The translations under genes were made by a program, and so were the position numbers. A stretch of 64,000 bases of DNA. It comes from JANWHQ01 sp963775275 (lineage in GTDB: Bacteria; Pseudomonadota; Alphaproteobacteria; Caulobacterales; Caulobacteraceae). The stretch's first letter is position 1, and each line of letters begins with the position of its first letter. Positions 1 through 9,434 of this stretch are shown one piece after another. The notes beneath the pieces are model-generated. The model saw only the letters and a list, made by a program, of their open reading frames with translations, searched no databases and was not told the DNA's origin. The stretch is taken from the NCBI GenBank assembly GCA_963775275.1, contig CAVZII010000005.1, positions 434,001-498,000 of the forward strand, read 5' to 3'.

Positions 1-104
1 GCCGCGAGATCGACGCGGTGATCCACTCCGTCGCGATCACCTCCATCGCGGAGGTCCGGCCGGGGCGCCTGCGCTCCGCCCGATTCGCCGGGAAGCTGAA
101 CTAG
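1..104 (+). CDS. 3' end of an unidentified gene (partial)
   Basis: An open frame enters from the left edge (first full codon at base 3) and stops with TAG at 102-104. The visible tail is 33 residues, beginning REIDAVIHSVAITS and ending RFAGKLN. It is too short for me to assign a family. It precedes the lipoprotein at 182 on the same strand by 77 bases. Confidence 0.5.
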   Translation, partial: REIDAVIHSVAITSIAEVRPGRLRSARFAGKLN

Positions 105-181
105 ACTTGGCGCAACCCCGGTCCCCTCGTATGTGTTTGAGGGGCGGGGACGTGAAAGCCTCAATGTGAGGACATGCGCCT

Positions 182-760
182 ATGAGAAAGTTCCTCCTGG
201 CTGCGGCCGCCGCAGCTGCGGTCTGCGCCGGCCTCGCCGGCTGCGCGACCCCGACGCCTTACCAGCGCGCGCCGGCGGGCCATGCCGGCGCCTACGGCTA
301 CAGCGACTACAAGATCGACGGGGAGCACTGGCGGGTCAGCTTCTCCGGAAACAGCATGACCTCGCGCGAGACGGTGGAGCGCTATCTGCTCTACCGCGCC
401 GCCGAGCTGACGCTCGAGCAAGGCTTCGACTGGTTCGCCACCACCGACCGGCACACGGACAAGAGCACCAACTACTACTCCGACCCCGACCCGTTCTATC
501 ACTCGCCCTTCTGGGCGACCTACGGCTGGGGATGGCGTCCCTACTGGCGCTACTACGGCCCCTGGGGCTGGCGCGGGTGGGACCCCTGGTTCGGCGATCC
601 GTTCTGGGCCGGCCGGGTCGATGTCCAGGAAGTGAGCCGCTACCAGGCCTCGGCCGAGATCATGATGGGCAAGGGCGCTCCGCCCGCCGGCGAGCGCGTG
701 TTCGACGCGCATGAGGTGATCAAGAACCTGGGGCCCACGGTCGCGCGGCCCCAAGGCTGA
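182..760 (+). CDS. CC0125/CC1285-family lipoprotein
   Basis: 192-residue predicted lipoprotein. The N-terminus is a short basic stretch, a hydrophobic alanine-rich segment and a lipobox LAGC with the lipidated cysteine at about residue 21, so it should be exported and anchored in a membrane. The conserved core includes YGYSDYKIDG, RVSFSGNSMTSRETVE and LLYRAAELTLEQGFDWF, which I recognise as the family named after Caulobacter CC0125/CC1285; its function is unknown. The second half is rich in Trp, Tyr and Gly, which fits a surface-exposed, low-complexity region. The ATG at 182 gives a proper signal peptide; the overlapping frame starting at 133 is a shadow. Family call fairly sure, role unknown. 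Confidence 0.85.
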   Translation: MRKFLLAAAAAAAVCAGLAGCATPTPYQRAPAGHAGAYGYSDYKIDGEHWRVSFSGNSMTSRETVERYLLYRAAELTLEQGFDWFATTDRHTDKSTNYYSDPDPFYHSPFWATYGWGWRPYWRYYGPWGWRGWDPWFGDPFWAGRVDVQEVSRYQASAEIMMGKGAPPAGERVFDAHEVIKNLGPTVARPQG

Positions 761-817
761 TCGTCGCGCAGGGCCCGCGCGGATGGACGGCGCGGGTTCT
801 ACGCGTTTAATACGGCC

Positions 818-1222
818 ATGGCCGAAGCGCCGGACAAGACCTTCGACCCCCTCGCGGTCATCCCGCGCAGCCGGGCCCTGACGCCTCAGATCATCCGCGT
901 GAACGAGGTGCGCGTGGCCCAGGGCTTCTGGCCGAAGCTCAGAAAGGTCGCGGGCAAGGTCCCCTTCGCCCGGGAAACGGTCGCGATCTACTACTGTGCG
1001 CGGGACCCGAAGACCCCCGCCTCGGTCAAGGCCCTGCTGATGGCCGCCCTGGCCTACTTCGTCATTCCGACCGACGCCATTCCGGACTTCATCGCCGGCC
1101 TGGGATACACCGACGACGCTGCGGTCATCGCCGCCGTCATCGCGCTGGTCGGCCGCAGCCTGCAGCCACGCCACAAGGAGGCGGCCGACGCCTTCTTCGA
1201 GCGGCTCGCCCGTGACGCTTGA
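818..1222 (+). CDS. YkvA family protein (DUF1232)
   Basis: 134-residue small membrane-associated protein. The DUF1232 core is clear in the second half, with the segment YFVIPTDAIPDFIAGLGYTD followed by DDAAVIAAVIALVG; the P-x-D-x-I-P-D pattern between two hydrophobic stretches is diagnostic for YkvA. The molecular function of the family is not established. The stop overlaps the GTG start of the next gene by 11 bases (1212-1222), so the two are probably co-transcribed and translationally coupled. Confidence 0.85.
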   Translation: MAEAPDKTFDPLAVIPRSRALTPQIIRVNEVRVAQGFWPKLRKVAGKVPFARETVAIYYCARDPKTPASVKALLMAALAYFVIPTDAIPDFIAGLGYTDDAAVIAAVIALVGRSLQPRHKEAADAFFERLARDA

Positions 1223-1856
1223 GTCGTCCCTCCCCTATCTGTCCATCGCCTCGGCCATCGCCGCCGCCTGGGCGGCCGGCCGCCGCTCGGGGTCGGCCGA
1301 GCCGGCGCTGAAGGCCTTCGCCCTGGCCGCGCTGGCGATGTTCGCCTTCTTCCGCGGGGTCGGGCCGTCCTCCGTGGCCCAGGCCCTGACCCTCGCCGCC
1401 ATCGCCGAAGCCATGGCGCAGCGGGGCCAAAGGCGGGTGCGCACGGCCGCGGTCGCGTTCCTCGCAGGCGCCTGGCTGGTCTATGCGGGCCTGTTCGCGC
1501 GCAGCGGCGGCTCCTGGGCGGCCTTCGCCGCCCAGCCGGTCCGGGCGGGACTGCTCATCCTCGCCTTGGCTTCGACCGGATGGCTGGCGCGGCGCGCGTG
1601 GCCCGCGCTCGGTCCGGCGCGGCTCGGCGCGGGGCTGGACCTCGGCCTTCTGGTGGTCATGCTCGGCGCCGGGTTCACCCTGGCCTGGAGCGACTGGCCG
1701 GCGATGGCCGGCGCCCTGGCCGTCGTCGCGGCCGAGGCCGCCCTGATCTCGGCGGCGTTCCTGGGCAGGCCGCCCGACGGGGGCTCGACGCGGCGGATAG
1801 CCTGGACCGCGAGCTACCTCGGCCAGGCCGCGATCGCCTACGCCTTCCTGCGTTGA
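1212..1856 (+). CDS. YhhN-like (lysoplasmalogenase-family) integral membrane protein
   Basis: 214 residues, almost entirely hydrophobic, with about seven to eight predicted membrane spans separated by short Arg-rich loops. The layout (LKAFALAALAMFAFFRG near residue 35, then paired helices and a C-terminal SYLGQAAIAYAF) resembles the YhhN/TMEM86 family, whose eukaryotic members hydrolyse lysoplasmalogen. Similarity is at the level of architecture rather than decisive motifs, so the family call is moderate and the activity is not claimed. The GTG start overlaps the end of the YkvA-like gene, supporting a two-gene operon. Confidence 0.6.
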   Translation: MTLESSLPYLSIASAIAAAWAAGRRSGSAEPALKAFALAALAMFAFFRGVGPSSVAQALTLAAIAEAMAQRGQRRVRTAAVAFLAGAWLVYAGLFARSGGSWAAFAAQPVRAGLLILALASTGWLARRAWPALGPARLGAGLDLGLLVVMLGAGFTLAWSDWPAMAGALAVVAAEAALISAAFLGRPPDGGSTRRIAWTASYLGQAAIAYAFLR

Positions 1857-1932
1857 CGCGCCCCTTGACGTTGTCGGCCCGGACCTGCTTTGCCCGTGCG
1901 CCGGCCTAGGCGCGGCGAGGCGGGAGACCCCG

Positions 1933-2814
1933 GTGGCGCAGCAGGGACAGCGGTTCGCCATGGCGATCCACGGCGGGGCCGGCGCGCGCCGTGACCGCGA
2001 CTACTCGCGCCAGCTGAACCATCTGAACGGCCTCATCGGGCTGGGGCGCGACCGCCTGGCCAGCGGCGCACCGGCGCTGGACGTGGTCGTCGAGATCGTC
2101 GGCGAACTCGAGGCGGCCGGCCTCTATGTCGCGGGCCGGGGCGCCGGACCAAACGAAGCGGGCCTCTATGAGCTCGACGCCTCGGTCATGGATGGCGCGG
2201 CCGGACGCGGCGGCGCAGTGGCGGCGTTGCAGGGGTTCAAGAGCCCGATCGCGGCGGCGCGGGCGGTGATGGAGCACACCCGCCATATCCTGCTGGCGGG
2301 CGAGGGCGCGGCGGACTTCGCCAGGGCGCAAGGCCTGGCCGAGATCGACGACCCCACCCTCTGGTTCACGGGCCTGGAGGCCGCGCGCGGCCTGGCGCCC
2401 CCGGACGCGGATCGGGGCACGGTCGGCTGCGTCGCTCTGGACCTGGACGGGCGCCTCGCCGCGGCGACGTCCACGGGCGGCGTCCTGGGCAAGCTCCACG
2501 GCCGGGTCGGGGACACGCCCCTGATCGGCGCGGGAACGTGGGCAGACCGGACCGTCGCCGTCTCATGCACCGGGACGGGCGAATACTTCATCCTTTCGGC
2601 CGTTTCAGCCCAGGTGGCGTTCCGGATGCGCCTGGCCGGCCAGGACCTGCCGTCGGCGGCCGCCGCCGCCCTGGCGGAGGCGCGCGCGCTGGGCGGCGAC
2701 GGGGGCCTGATCGCGGTGGACTCCAGGGGGACGGTCTGCGCGCCCTTCAATACCCAGGGCATGGCCAGGGCCCTGTTGCACGCCGACGGTCGAATCGCGG
2801 TCGAAGTCTTCTAG
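1933..2814 (+). CDS. isoaspartyl peptidase / type 2 L-asparaginase (Ntn hydrolase)
   Basis: 293-residue N-terminal-nucleophile hydrolase precursor. Family hallmarks: AIHGGAGA at the start, a long alpha region with ELDASVMDG (the conserved DASIMDG-type motif), and the autoprocessing site DRGTVGCVALD, which places the catalytic threonine at about residue 163, followed by AAATSTGG and the substrate-binding GDTPLIGAGTWA segment. The enzyme matures by self-cleavage before that Thr and removes isoaspartyl residues from peptides or hydrolyses asparagine; the exact specificity cannot be read here. Start is GTG at 1933; an ATG at 1960 directly before AIHGGAG is an alternative. It stands alone upstream of maeB. 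Confidence 0.85.
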   Translation: MAQQGQRFAMAIHGGAGARRDRDYSRQLNHLNGLIGLGRDRLASGAPALDVVVEIVGELEAAGLYVAGRGAGPNEAGLYELDASVMDGAAGRGGAVAALQGFKSPIAAARAVMEHTRHILLAGEGAADFARAQGLAEIDDPTLWFTGLEAARGLAPPDADRGTVGCVALDLDGRLAAATSTGGVLGKLHGRVGDTPLIGAGTWADRTVAVSCTGTGEYFILSAVSAQVAFRMRLAGQDLPSAAAAALAEARALGGDGGLIAVDSRGTVCAPFNTQGMARALLHADGRIAVEVF

Positions 2815-2879
2815 CTTGCTGTTGAGGGCGGAGGACCGCATCGCTACCCTGGTCGTCCCCCTTTCGCCTCACGGCTAAA

Positions 2880-5171
2880 ATGAACGATTCCGAAAAGCAG
2901 CGGGCCTTCGCCGACGAAGAAGCCCTGGCGTTCCACCGCCTGCCGACGCCCGGCAAGATCGGCGTCCACGCCACGAAGCCCATGGCGACCCAGCGGGACC
3001 TGTCGCTGGCCTATTCGCCGGGGGTGGCCGTCCCCGTGCGCGAGATCGCCGCCGATCCCGATACGGCCTACGACTACACCTCCAAGGGCAACCTCGTGGC
3101 GGTGATCTCCAACGGCACGGCCATCCTGGGGCTCGGCGACCTCGGCGCCCTGGCGGCCAAGCCGGTGATGGAAGGCAAGGCCGTCCTGTTCAAGCGGTTC
3201 GCGGACGTGGACTCGATCGACGTCGAGGTGGCGACGAGGGACGCGGACGAGTTCATCACGGTCGTCAAGAACATCGGGCTGACGTACGGCGGGATCAATC
3301 TGGAGGACATCAAGAGCCCCGAGTGCTTCCGCATCGAGAGCGAGCTGCAGGAGCTGCTCGACATTCCTGTGTTCCACGACGACCAGCACGGCACGGCCAT
3401 CATCTCGTCGGCCGGGCTGATCAACGCCTGCAAGATCACCGGCCGCGAGCTCAAGGACGTCAAGCTCGTGCTCTGCGGCGCGGGCGCGGCCGGCATCGCC
3501 TCGCTCGAGCTGATGAAGGCGCTGGGCGTGCGCTCGGAGAACTGCATCGCAGTCGACAACACCGGCGTCATCTATCGGGGACGCACCGAGAAGATGAACC
3601 AGTGGAAGTCCGCCCACGCGGTGGAGACGGACGCGCGCACCCTGGCCGACGCCGTGGCCGGCGCGGACGTCTTCGTCGGGCTTTCCGCAAAGGGCGCGCT
3701 CACCAAGGAGATGGTCGCCACCATGGCGCCCAATCCGATCATCTTCGCCATGGCCAACCCCGACCCCGAGATCACGCCCGAAGAGGTCGCCGAGGTCCGC
3801 TCGGATGCGATCATGGCGACGGGGCGGTCGGACTATCCGAACCAGATCAACAACGTCCTGGGCTTCCCCTACATCTTCCGCGGCGCGCTGGACGTGCGCG
3901 CCCGCCGCGTCAACCACGAGATGAAGCTGGCCGCCGCCAACGCCCTGGCCGGCCTGGCGCGCGAGGACGTCCCGGACGAAGTGGCCGCCGCCTACCATGG
4001 GCGCAAGCTCAAGTTCGGGCCCGAGTACATCATCCCGACGCCCTTCGACCCGCGGCTGATCTGGTTCGTGCCTCCGTTCATCGCCAAGGCCGCGATGGAC
4101 ACGGGCGTCGCCCGCCGGCCGATCGAGGACATGGACGCCTATCGCGCCGGCCTCGCCCAGAGGCTCGATCCGGCGGCGGCGTTCCTGCAGAAGGTCGCCG
4201 GCGCGGTGCAGCGGGCCAAGAAGAAGCGGATCGTGTTCGCCGAGGGCGAGGATGCGTCGGTGATCCGCGCCGCCTACGCCTTCCAGAACCAGGGCCTTGG
4301 CCACGCGATCCTGCTCGGACGCGAGGAGCTGATCGAACAGAACATGGCCTTCGCCGGGATCGACCCGAAGGAGGCCAGGCTCGAGATCATCAACGCCCGC
4401 CTGTCGGACCACAACGCCGACTACGTCGACTATCTCTACAAGCGGCTCCAGCGCGATGGCTACCTGATCCGGGACGTGCAGCGCCTGGTCAATCTCGACC
4501 GCAACACCTTCGCCGCCGCCATGGTCGCCTTCGGCCACGCCGACGGCATGGTCACCGGCGTGACCCGCAACTTCGACCGATGCCTGACCGAGGTGCTGCG
4601 GGTGATCGACCCCATGCCGGGCGGCCGGGTGATGGGCATGAGCGTGGTGCTGGCGAAGGGACGGACCCTGTTCATCGCCGACACCAGCGTCACGGAGATG
4701 CCCGAGGCGGGCGAGTTGGTGGACATCGCCAAGGAAGCCGCTCACGCCGTGCGTCGCCTGGGCCATGAGCCGAGGGTGGCGTTCCTGTCCTATTCGGCCT
4801 TCGGCCAGCCGCCGGGCGAACGCTCCCAGAAGGTGCGCAAGGCCGTCGCCCAGATGGACGCGGAGGGCGGGCTCGAGTTCGAGTACGAGGGCGAGATGCC
4901 GCCGGATATCGCGCTCGATCCGTGGCTGCGGACCAACTACCCCTTCATGCGCCTGACGGATGCGGCCAATGTCCTCGTCATGCCGGCGATCCACTCGGCG
5001 TCGATCTCGACGAAGCTGGTGGAGGCCGCGGGCGGGGCGACGGTGCTGGGGCCCCTGCTGCTAGGCATGTCGCGGTCGGTCCAGATCTGCCAGCTGTCGG
5101 CCTCGGTGTCGCAGATCCTGAACATGGCGGTCTTCGCCGCCTATGACGTGCGCGCGCGCGTCTCGGCTTGA
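2880..5171 (+). CDS. maeB: NADP-dependent malic enzyme with C-terminal phosphotransacetylase-like domain
   Basis: 763 residues, the normal length for the large bacterial MaeB. Residues ~1-430 are the malic enzyme: YSPGVAVPVREIA, the metal/substrate region DDQHGTAIISSAGLINA and the dinucleotide fold GAGAAGIASLELM. Residues ~440-760 are the phosphotransacetylase-like domain (RIVFAEGEDASVIRAAY, VSQILNMAVFAAYDVR), which in characterised homologues is regulatory and responds to acetyl-CoA rather than acting as an enzyme. The protein converts malate to pyruvate with NADPH formation. The 3' end overlaps the convergent ampG gene by 31 bases. Confidence 0.95.
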   Translation: MNDSEKQRAFADEEALAFHRLPTPGKIGVHATKPMATQRDLSLAYSPGVAVPVREIAADPDTAYDYTSKGNLVAVISNGTAILGLGDLGALAAKPVMEGKAVLFKRFADVDSIDVEVATRDADEFITVVKNIGLTYGGINLEDIKSPECFRIESELQELLDIPVFHDDQHGTAIISSAGLINACKITGRELKDVKLVLCGAGAAGIASLELMKALGVRSENCIAVDNTGVIYRGRTEKMNQWKSAHAVETDARTLADAVAGADVFVGLSAKGALTKEMVATMAPNPIIFAMANPDPEITPEEVAEVRSDAIMATGRSDYPNQINNVLGFPYIFRGALDVRARRVNHEMKLAAANALAGLAREDVPDEVAAAYHGRKLKFGPEYIIPTPFDPRLIWFVPPFIAKAAMDTGVARRPIEDMDAYRAGLAQRLDPAAAFLQKVAGAVQRAKKKRIVFAEGEDASVIRAAYAFQNQGLGHAILLGREELIEQNMAFAGIDPKEARLEIINARLSDHNADYVDYLYKRLQRDGYLIRDVQRLVNLDRNTFAAAMVAFGHADGMVTGVTRNFDRCLTEVLRVIDPMPGGRVMGMSVVLAKGRTLFIADTSVTEMPEAGELVDIAKEAAHAVRRLGHEPRVAFLSYSAFGQPPGERSQKVRKAVAQMDAEGGLEFEYEGEMPPDIALDPWLRTNYPFMRLTDAANVLVMPAIHSASISTKLVEAAGGATVLGPLLLGMSRSVQICQLSASVSQILNMAVFAAYDVRARVSA

Positions 5172-6880
5172 GCCCGGTAGACCAGCACCGCCAGGATCAT
5201 CGAGGCGACGCCCACCAGCCCGGAGTAGAAGAAGAAGACCATGTAGCCGGCGCCCAGCGCCGCCGGCGCCACGTGGCTCTTGGCCATGGCGCTGGCGTAG
5301 GCGTCGGGCGGCAGCTTGTGGAAGAAGACCTTCAGCGCGCCGAAGACCCCTCCATGCTCCGAGGCTGCGGCCGCGCCCTCGACGATGCGGCCCGACTGTG
5401 AGGCGATCAACTTGCCGGGCAGGGAATAGAGTGAAGAGAACAGGGCGTACTGGGTGGCGGTGAAGCCCACGCTCGTCAGGCTCGACATGTAGGCGATCAG
5501 GCAGGTGCCGGCGAAGCCGGAGACCACATTGTCGACGCCGATGGCGATCAGAAGCGAGTTGACGTTCGGCCCCTGCGTCGCGAGCCAGGCGAAGATGGTG
5601 TTGGTGATCGGCAGGGCGAAGGCGCCGATCAGCATCGAACGCATGATGCCGAGCCTGGCCACCGACCAGCCGCCCGCAAAGACGCCCAGCATCGACATGA
5701 AGACGCCGAACACCTTCCGCACCTCGGCGACCTGGGTCTTGGTGAAGCCGAGGTCCAGGTAGAACGGCGTCATGATGTTCAGGACAAAGTCGGACAGGCG
5801 GTAGAGGCAGATCAGCGCCAGGATCAGGCCCGCGACCTTTCCGAACCGGCCGAAGAAGTCTGCCAGGGGATCGCCCAACGCCCGCGACAGATAGAGACCC
5901 GGCCGCGTCTTCGCTCCCGGGAACGGCCACACCGCCACCAGAATCACCGCGAATCCCAGGATCACGCCGGCAAGCTGCAGCCACACGCCGTCGGGCTTGG
6001 CCGCCCACGCGGCCTTGAGCGCGGCGCCGGCGTCGGGCGCGCCGAAGCGGGCCAGGGCCTCGCCCAGCAGGGCGGCGTTGGCGCCCAGGCCCGAGCCGAG
6101 GATCACGGCGCCACAGGCGAGGACCACGAGCCTCAGGATCCACTCGAGGCCCTCGAGCATCGGCGTCCGTGGCCCGTCCATGCCGGGAAGCGCGCGAATG
6201 ACGTGCTGCGCCTCTTTCGGCGCCAGGAGCACCGCCCCGATGCCGATCAGCATCAGCACCGCCATGACGCCATAGGAAAAATGCCAGCCGTAGCTGTCGG
6301 CCAGGATCAGGGGCACGGCGCCGGCCACGATGATGGCGATGCGGTACCCCCACTGATAGGCCGCGGCCATCGCTCCTTGCCGGTCGGCCTCGGCCGCCTC
6401 GATCCGCCAGGCGTCGATGACGATGTCCTGGGTCGCCGAGGAGAACCCGGTGAAGATGGCGAAAAGAGCCACAAGCCCGAGGTTCGTCTTGGGATCAGAG
6501 CCCGCGACGCACAGCAGTCCCACCGTGATCGCCGCCTGCGCCACGAGCATCCAGGACCGCCGATGACCGAGCCAAGCGGTCAGCCCGGGCACTGCCGTCC
6601 GGTCGATCAGCGGCGCCCAGAGGAACTTGAAGGAATAGGCCAGGGTCGCGAGGCTGAAGAAGGAGATCACTTCGAGCGACAGGCCCGAGTCGCGCAGCCA
6701 CGCCGACAGGGTGTCGAAGATCAGCAGGTTCGGCAGGCCGGCCGCGAATCCAAGCGCCAGCATCACGGCAGTGCGCCGATCCAGGAACACGGCCAACGCC
6801 TGCAGGACGCCCCGGCGCGGCGGCCCGGCAGGCGGCTCAGCGTGGCCTTGGGCGCCCGACCCGTTGGAAGTCGTCGTCAC
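5141..6880 (-). CDS. ampG: AmpG-type MFS transporter (muropeptide permease family)
   Basis: 579-residue major facilitator with a cytoplasmic N-terminal extension of about 35 residues and 12-14 hydrophobic segments. AmpG signatures are strong: GLPNLLIFDTLSAWLRD, SLATLAYSFKFLWAPLIDR, HRRSWMLV and TQDIVIDAWRIEA. AmpG carries anhydro-muropeptides from the periplasm into the cytoplasm for peptidoglycan recycling and, in some bacteria, beta-lactamase induction. There is a long insertion between the two halves (around residues 290-350), common in alphaproteobacterial members. GTG start. No recycling or ampC/ampR genes are adjacent; the gene converges on maeB with a 31-base overlap. Confidence 0.88.
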   Translation of the reverse strand: MTTTSNGSGAQGHAEPPAGPPRRGVLQALAVFLDRRTAVMLALGFAAGLPNLLIFDTLSAWLRDSGLSLEVISFFSLATLAYSFKFLWAPLIDRTAVPGLTAWLGHRRSWMLVAQAAITVGLLCVAGSDPKTNLGLVALFAIFTGFSSATQDIVIDAWRIEAAEADRQGAMAAAYQWGYRIAIIVAGAVPLILADSYGWHFSYGVMAVLMLIGIGAVLLAPKEAQHVIRALPGMDGPRTPMLEGLEWILRLVVLACGAVILGSGLGANAALLGEALARFGAPDAGAALKAAWAAKPDGVWLQLAGVILGFAVILVAVWPFPGAKTRPGLYLSRALGDPLADFFGRFGKVAGLILALICLYRLSDFVLNIMTPFYLDLGFTKTQVAEVRKVFGVFMSMLGVFAGGWSVARLGIMRSMLIGAFALPITNTIFAWLATQGPNVNSLLIAIGVDNVVSGFAGTCLIAYMSSLTSVGFTATQYALFSSLYSLPGKLIASQSGRIVEGAAAASEHGGVFGALKVFFHKLPPDAYASAMAKSHVAPAALGAGYMVFFFYSGLVGVASMILAVLVYRAQAETRARTS

Positions 6881-6953
6881 GGTCGCCCTCCCGACGGTCG
6901 GACCCGCCTCGCTGGCGCGTCGATGTGAGCATGCGCCGGCCGAACGGCCTCTG

Positions 6954-8495
6954 TCACCCCTTGGCGCGGAGGCCCGGCGCGGCCTCGATCTGCGGCTCCG
7001 GCCGCTGGACCGCGCCGATGCGCCGGCCGAGCAGGGCGCGCAGCGCCGAGGGATCCAGCGGCTTGGTCAGGAAGTCGTCCATCCCAGCCTCGAGGCAGGC
7101 CTGACGGGTCTCTTCGAAGACGTCGGCGGTCAGGGCGGCGATGGGCGCCGTGACTCCGGCCGCGCGGATTCGCGACGCGGCCTCGACGCCGCCGAGCCCC
7201 GGCATCCGAAGATCGAGAAGGATCAGGTCGTAGGCCTGGCGGCGCGCCGCATCGACCGCCTCCGGCCCCGTGGCCACCCGATCCACCGCACAGCCTTCGC
7301 GCTCGAGCAGGGCCCGGCCCAGCATGGCGTTGATCGGATTGTCCTCGGCCAGCAGCACCCGCGCGCCGGACGCCAGCGCCTCGCGCGCCCGCTCGTCCTC
7401 GTGCGATGCCGCGGGGCGGCGACGCGACGGTTGCTGCGCGACCGCCAGCACGCGCGTCGCCAGCGAGCGCCGGCGCAGCGGCTTGATCAGATAGCCGTCG
7501 AATCCCATCCGCCTCAGGCGAGGAATGCGGTCGCGCTCCTCGGGCCGCAACAGGACGATGCAGCCGCGGCCCGGCAAGGGCCTGAGTCCCCGGCGACGCA
7601 GGGCGATGTCGACGAGAGCCGGCCCGGATTGACCCGAGGCTTCCGCCGCGGCCAGGTCGGAGAAGACCTCGGCGCGGCCGCCGCTGGCGCGGACCTGGAG
7701 CGCTGCAGCTTCGGCCAGGATCGGATTAGCGGTGACGATCGAGACGGTCATGCCCGCCAAAGAGGCGTCCGGCGGAGGGGCGGCCAGCTCGGCGAACGCG
7801 GCCTCGAACCAGAACCGCGCTCCGCGGCCAGGCTCGCTCTCGAGGCCGATCCGGCCGCCGAATGCGTCCACCAGCCGGCGGACGATCGCCAGACCCAGCC
7901 CCGTGCTCTCGCACTGGCCGCTGGCGCCCGCGGCCCCCTGCGCGAAAGGCTCGAAGATCCTGGCCTGCTCGGCGGGCGCGACGCCGGGACCCGTGTCGCG
8001 CACGGCGAAGGTCAGACCGCCCGCCGAGCGCTCGGCCGAGAGCAGCACGCCGCCCTCGTCGGTGAATTTGACCGCGTTGCCCGCCAGGTTGAGCAGGATC
8101 TGGCGAAGCCGTCCCTCGTCGGCCGAGATCGCGGGCAGGCCTGCCTCCGCCGCCCAGGCGACCTCGAGCCCCTTGGCGTGGGCGCGGGGGCTGAGGAGCT
8201 CGGCGATGCTCTCCAGAAGGTGCTCGACCTGCACCGGCGTGGGATGCAGCGCAAATCCGGCGGACTGGATCTTGGCCAGGTCGAGCACATCGTTGACCAG
8301 GCCGAGCAGGTGCTCGCCCGACTGCTCCAACGCGGCGACATAGGCGCGCTGCTCGTCGTCCAGCCGCGTCCGGGACAAGAGGCCGGTCATGCCGAGGACG
8401 CCGTTCAGCGGCGTGCGCAGCTCGTGGCTGAGCGCTGCGAGGAACTGGTCGGTCTCGCGAAGCGGTGTCGGGGAAGGGCGCGAAGGCGGGCTCAT
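6954..8495 (-). CDS. soluble hybrid sensor histidine kinase / response regulator
   Basis: 513 residues without membrane segments or a recognisable sensor domain. HisKA H-box ALSHELRTPLNGVLG puts the phosphorylated His at about residue 24; the HATPase shows NLAGNAVKFTD (N box), VRDTGPGVA (G1) and GLGLAIVRRL (G2). Residues ~235-340 form a receiver-like domain without a convincing phospho-acceptor (ALVDIALRRRG), still ending in LIKPL, so probably a pseudo-receiver. Residues ~370-490 are a full receiver: LLAEDNPINA, LILLDLRMPG, ALTADV, TKPLD. Domain order is HisKA-HATPase-pseudoREC-REC. With no input domain it presumably senses through a partner; none is encoded next to it. Confidence 0.88.
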   Translation of the reverse strand: MSPPSRPSPTPLRETDQFLAALSHELRTPLNGVLGMTGLLSRTRLDDEQRAYVAALEQSGEHLLGLVNDVLDLAKIQSAGFALHPTPVQVEHLLESIAELLSPRAHAKGLEVAWAAEAGLPAISADEGRLRQILLNLAGNAVKFTDEGGVLLSAERSAGGLTFAVRDTGPGVAPAEQARIFEPFAQGAAGASGQCESTGLGLAIVRRLVDAFGGRIGLESEPGRGARFWFEAAFAELAAPPPDASLAGMTVSIVTANPILAEAAALQVRASGGRAEVFSDLAAAEASGQSGPALVDIALRRRGLRPLPGRGCIVLLRPEERDRIPRLRRMGFDGYLIKPLRRRSLATRVLAVAQQPSRRRPAASHEDERAREALASGARVLLAEDNPINAMLGRALLEREGCAVDRVATGPEAVDAARRQAYDLILLDLRMPGLGGVEAASRIRAAGVTAPIAALTADVFEETRQACLEAGMDDFLTKPLDPSALRALLGRRIGAVQRPEPQIEAAPGLRAKG

Positions 8496-8556
8496 CGCGC
8501 CGATGCTAGCCTCCGCGGCTTAACGGCTGGTGAGGCCAGCCAGGCCCTCCAGCCCG

Positions 8557-9336
8557 TCAGTCGTCGATGGGCACGCCGATCACGGCCTTCATCACCCAGC
8601 CGTCGGCCGCGCCGCCATAGCCGTGGCCGAGACCGAGGTTCAGGTCCCACTTGCCGAAGCCCTTGTCGACGACGGCGTAGATGGCCTGATCCTCCTCGCC
8701 GAAATGTCCGAGGCGTTTCAGCGGGCCGAATCCGTTGTAGCTCTCGAAACCCAGCGCCAGATCATCCTGCACGCGATAGCTGACCTTGGCGTCGATATCG
8801 AGGGACGCGGGCGACGGCGCCGGGCCGGACACCTTCCAGTCGAGGTTGGCGTTGAAGGCGACCGTCCAGGGCCCCTTGCGGAAACCATAGATGCCCTTGA
8901 GCTCGGCGTTCCACGGATTGACATCGAGGTCATGGGCGACGCGCCCGATCTCAAAGTTGACGCCCCAGAACCACGCCTGGCCTTCGCTGCGAGGCGCGAT
9001 GAACTTGATCCGCCCCTTGATCCCAGCGGCCCGGACGCGGCCGTCACGATCAAGTGTAGTCAGGGGGAGATAGGCCCCGAGCTCGAGGTCCCGGGTCAGG
9101 CCGTAGGAGAACTCGGGCGTCAGCCGCAAGCGGTGGAGCGGCGACTGGGCGCCGGCGTAGTCGGGCGTCCCATCGCCCGAGAGCACGTAGTTCGTATGGA
9201 CGTCCAGTCCGAAATGGCCGGGCGCGTTCATCTCGTCCATGTAGACCTGGATCTCCTCGTCGGCCGCCAGGGCCCTGCCGGCGGCAACCATGCACAGGAA
9301 CGCCGCAAAGGACCCCAGCCACCAATCCAGGCGCAT
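8557..9336 (-). CDS. predicted exported beta-barrel-like protein of unknown function
   Basis: 259 residues with an N-terminal signal peptide (cleavage expected after GRALA, about residue 25). The mature part alternates hydrophobic and polar residues in strand-length blocks with many aromatic residues (FSYGLTRDLELGAYLPL, WTVAFNANLDWKV, WDLNLGLGHGYGG), the pattern of outer-membrane beta-barrels of the MipA/OmpW size class. No family motif is decisive. It follows the histidine kinase on the same strand after a 61-base gap, but a functional link is not shown. Confidence 0.65.
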   Translation of the reverse strand: MRLDWWLGSFAAFLCMVAAGRALAADEEIQVYMDEMNAPGHFGLDVHTNYVLSGDGTPDYAGAQSPLHRLRLTPEFSYGLTRDLELGAYLPLTTLDRDGRVRAAGIKGRIKFIAPRSEGQAWFWGVNFEIGRVAHDLDVNPWNAELKGIYGFRKGPWTVAFNANLDWKVSGPAPSPASLDIDAKVSYRVQDDLALGFESYNGFGPLKRLGHFGEEDQAIYAVVDKGFGKWDLNLGLGHGYGGAADGWVMKAVIGVPIDD

Positions 9337-9434
9337 ATGCCTATCCCCTCGTCACGGCGTCGGCCTTCGCGAGCCCGGCGCACCAACGCGACAATGCCCC
9401 TGAACGAGGCACGCGCCCAACCCTTCGCGAAAGC

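Noticed and set aside
2844..4994. A 716-residue open frame on the minus strand opposite maeB
   Set aside because: It mirrors the codon structure of maeB, is His/Gly/Asp-rich without any domain, and is a GC-codon shadow.
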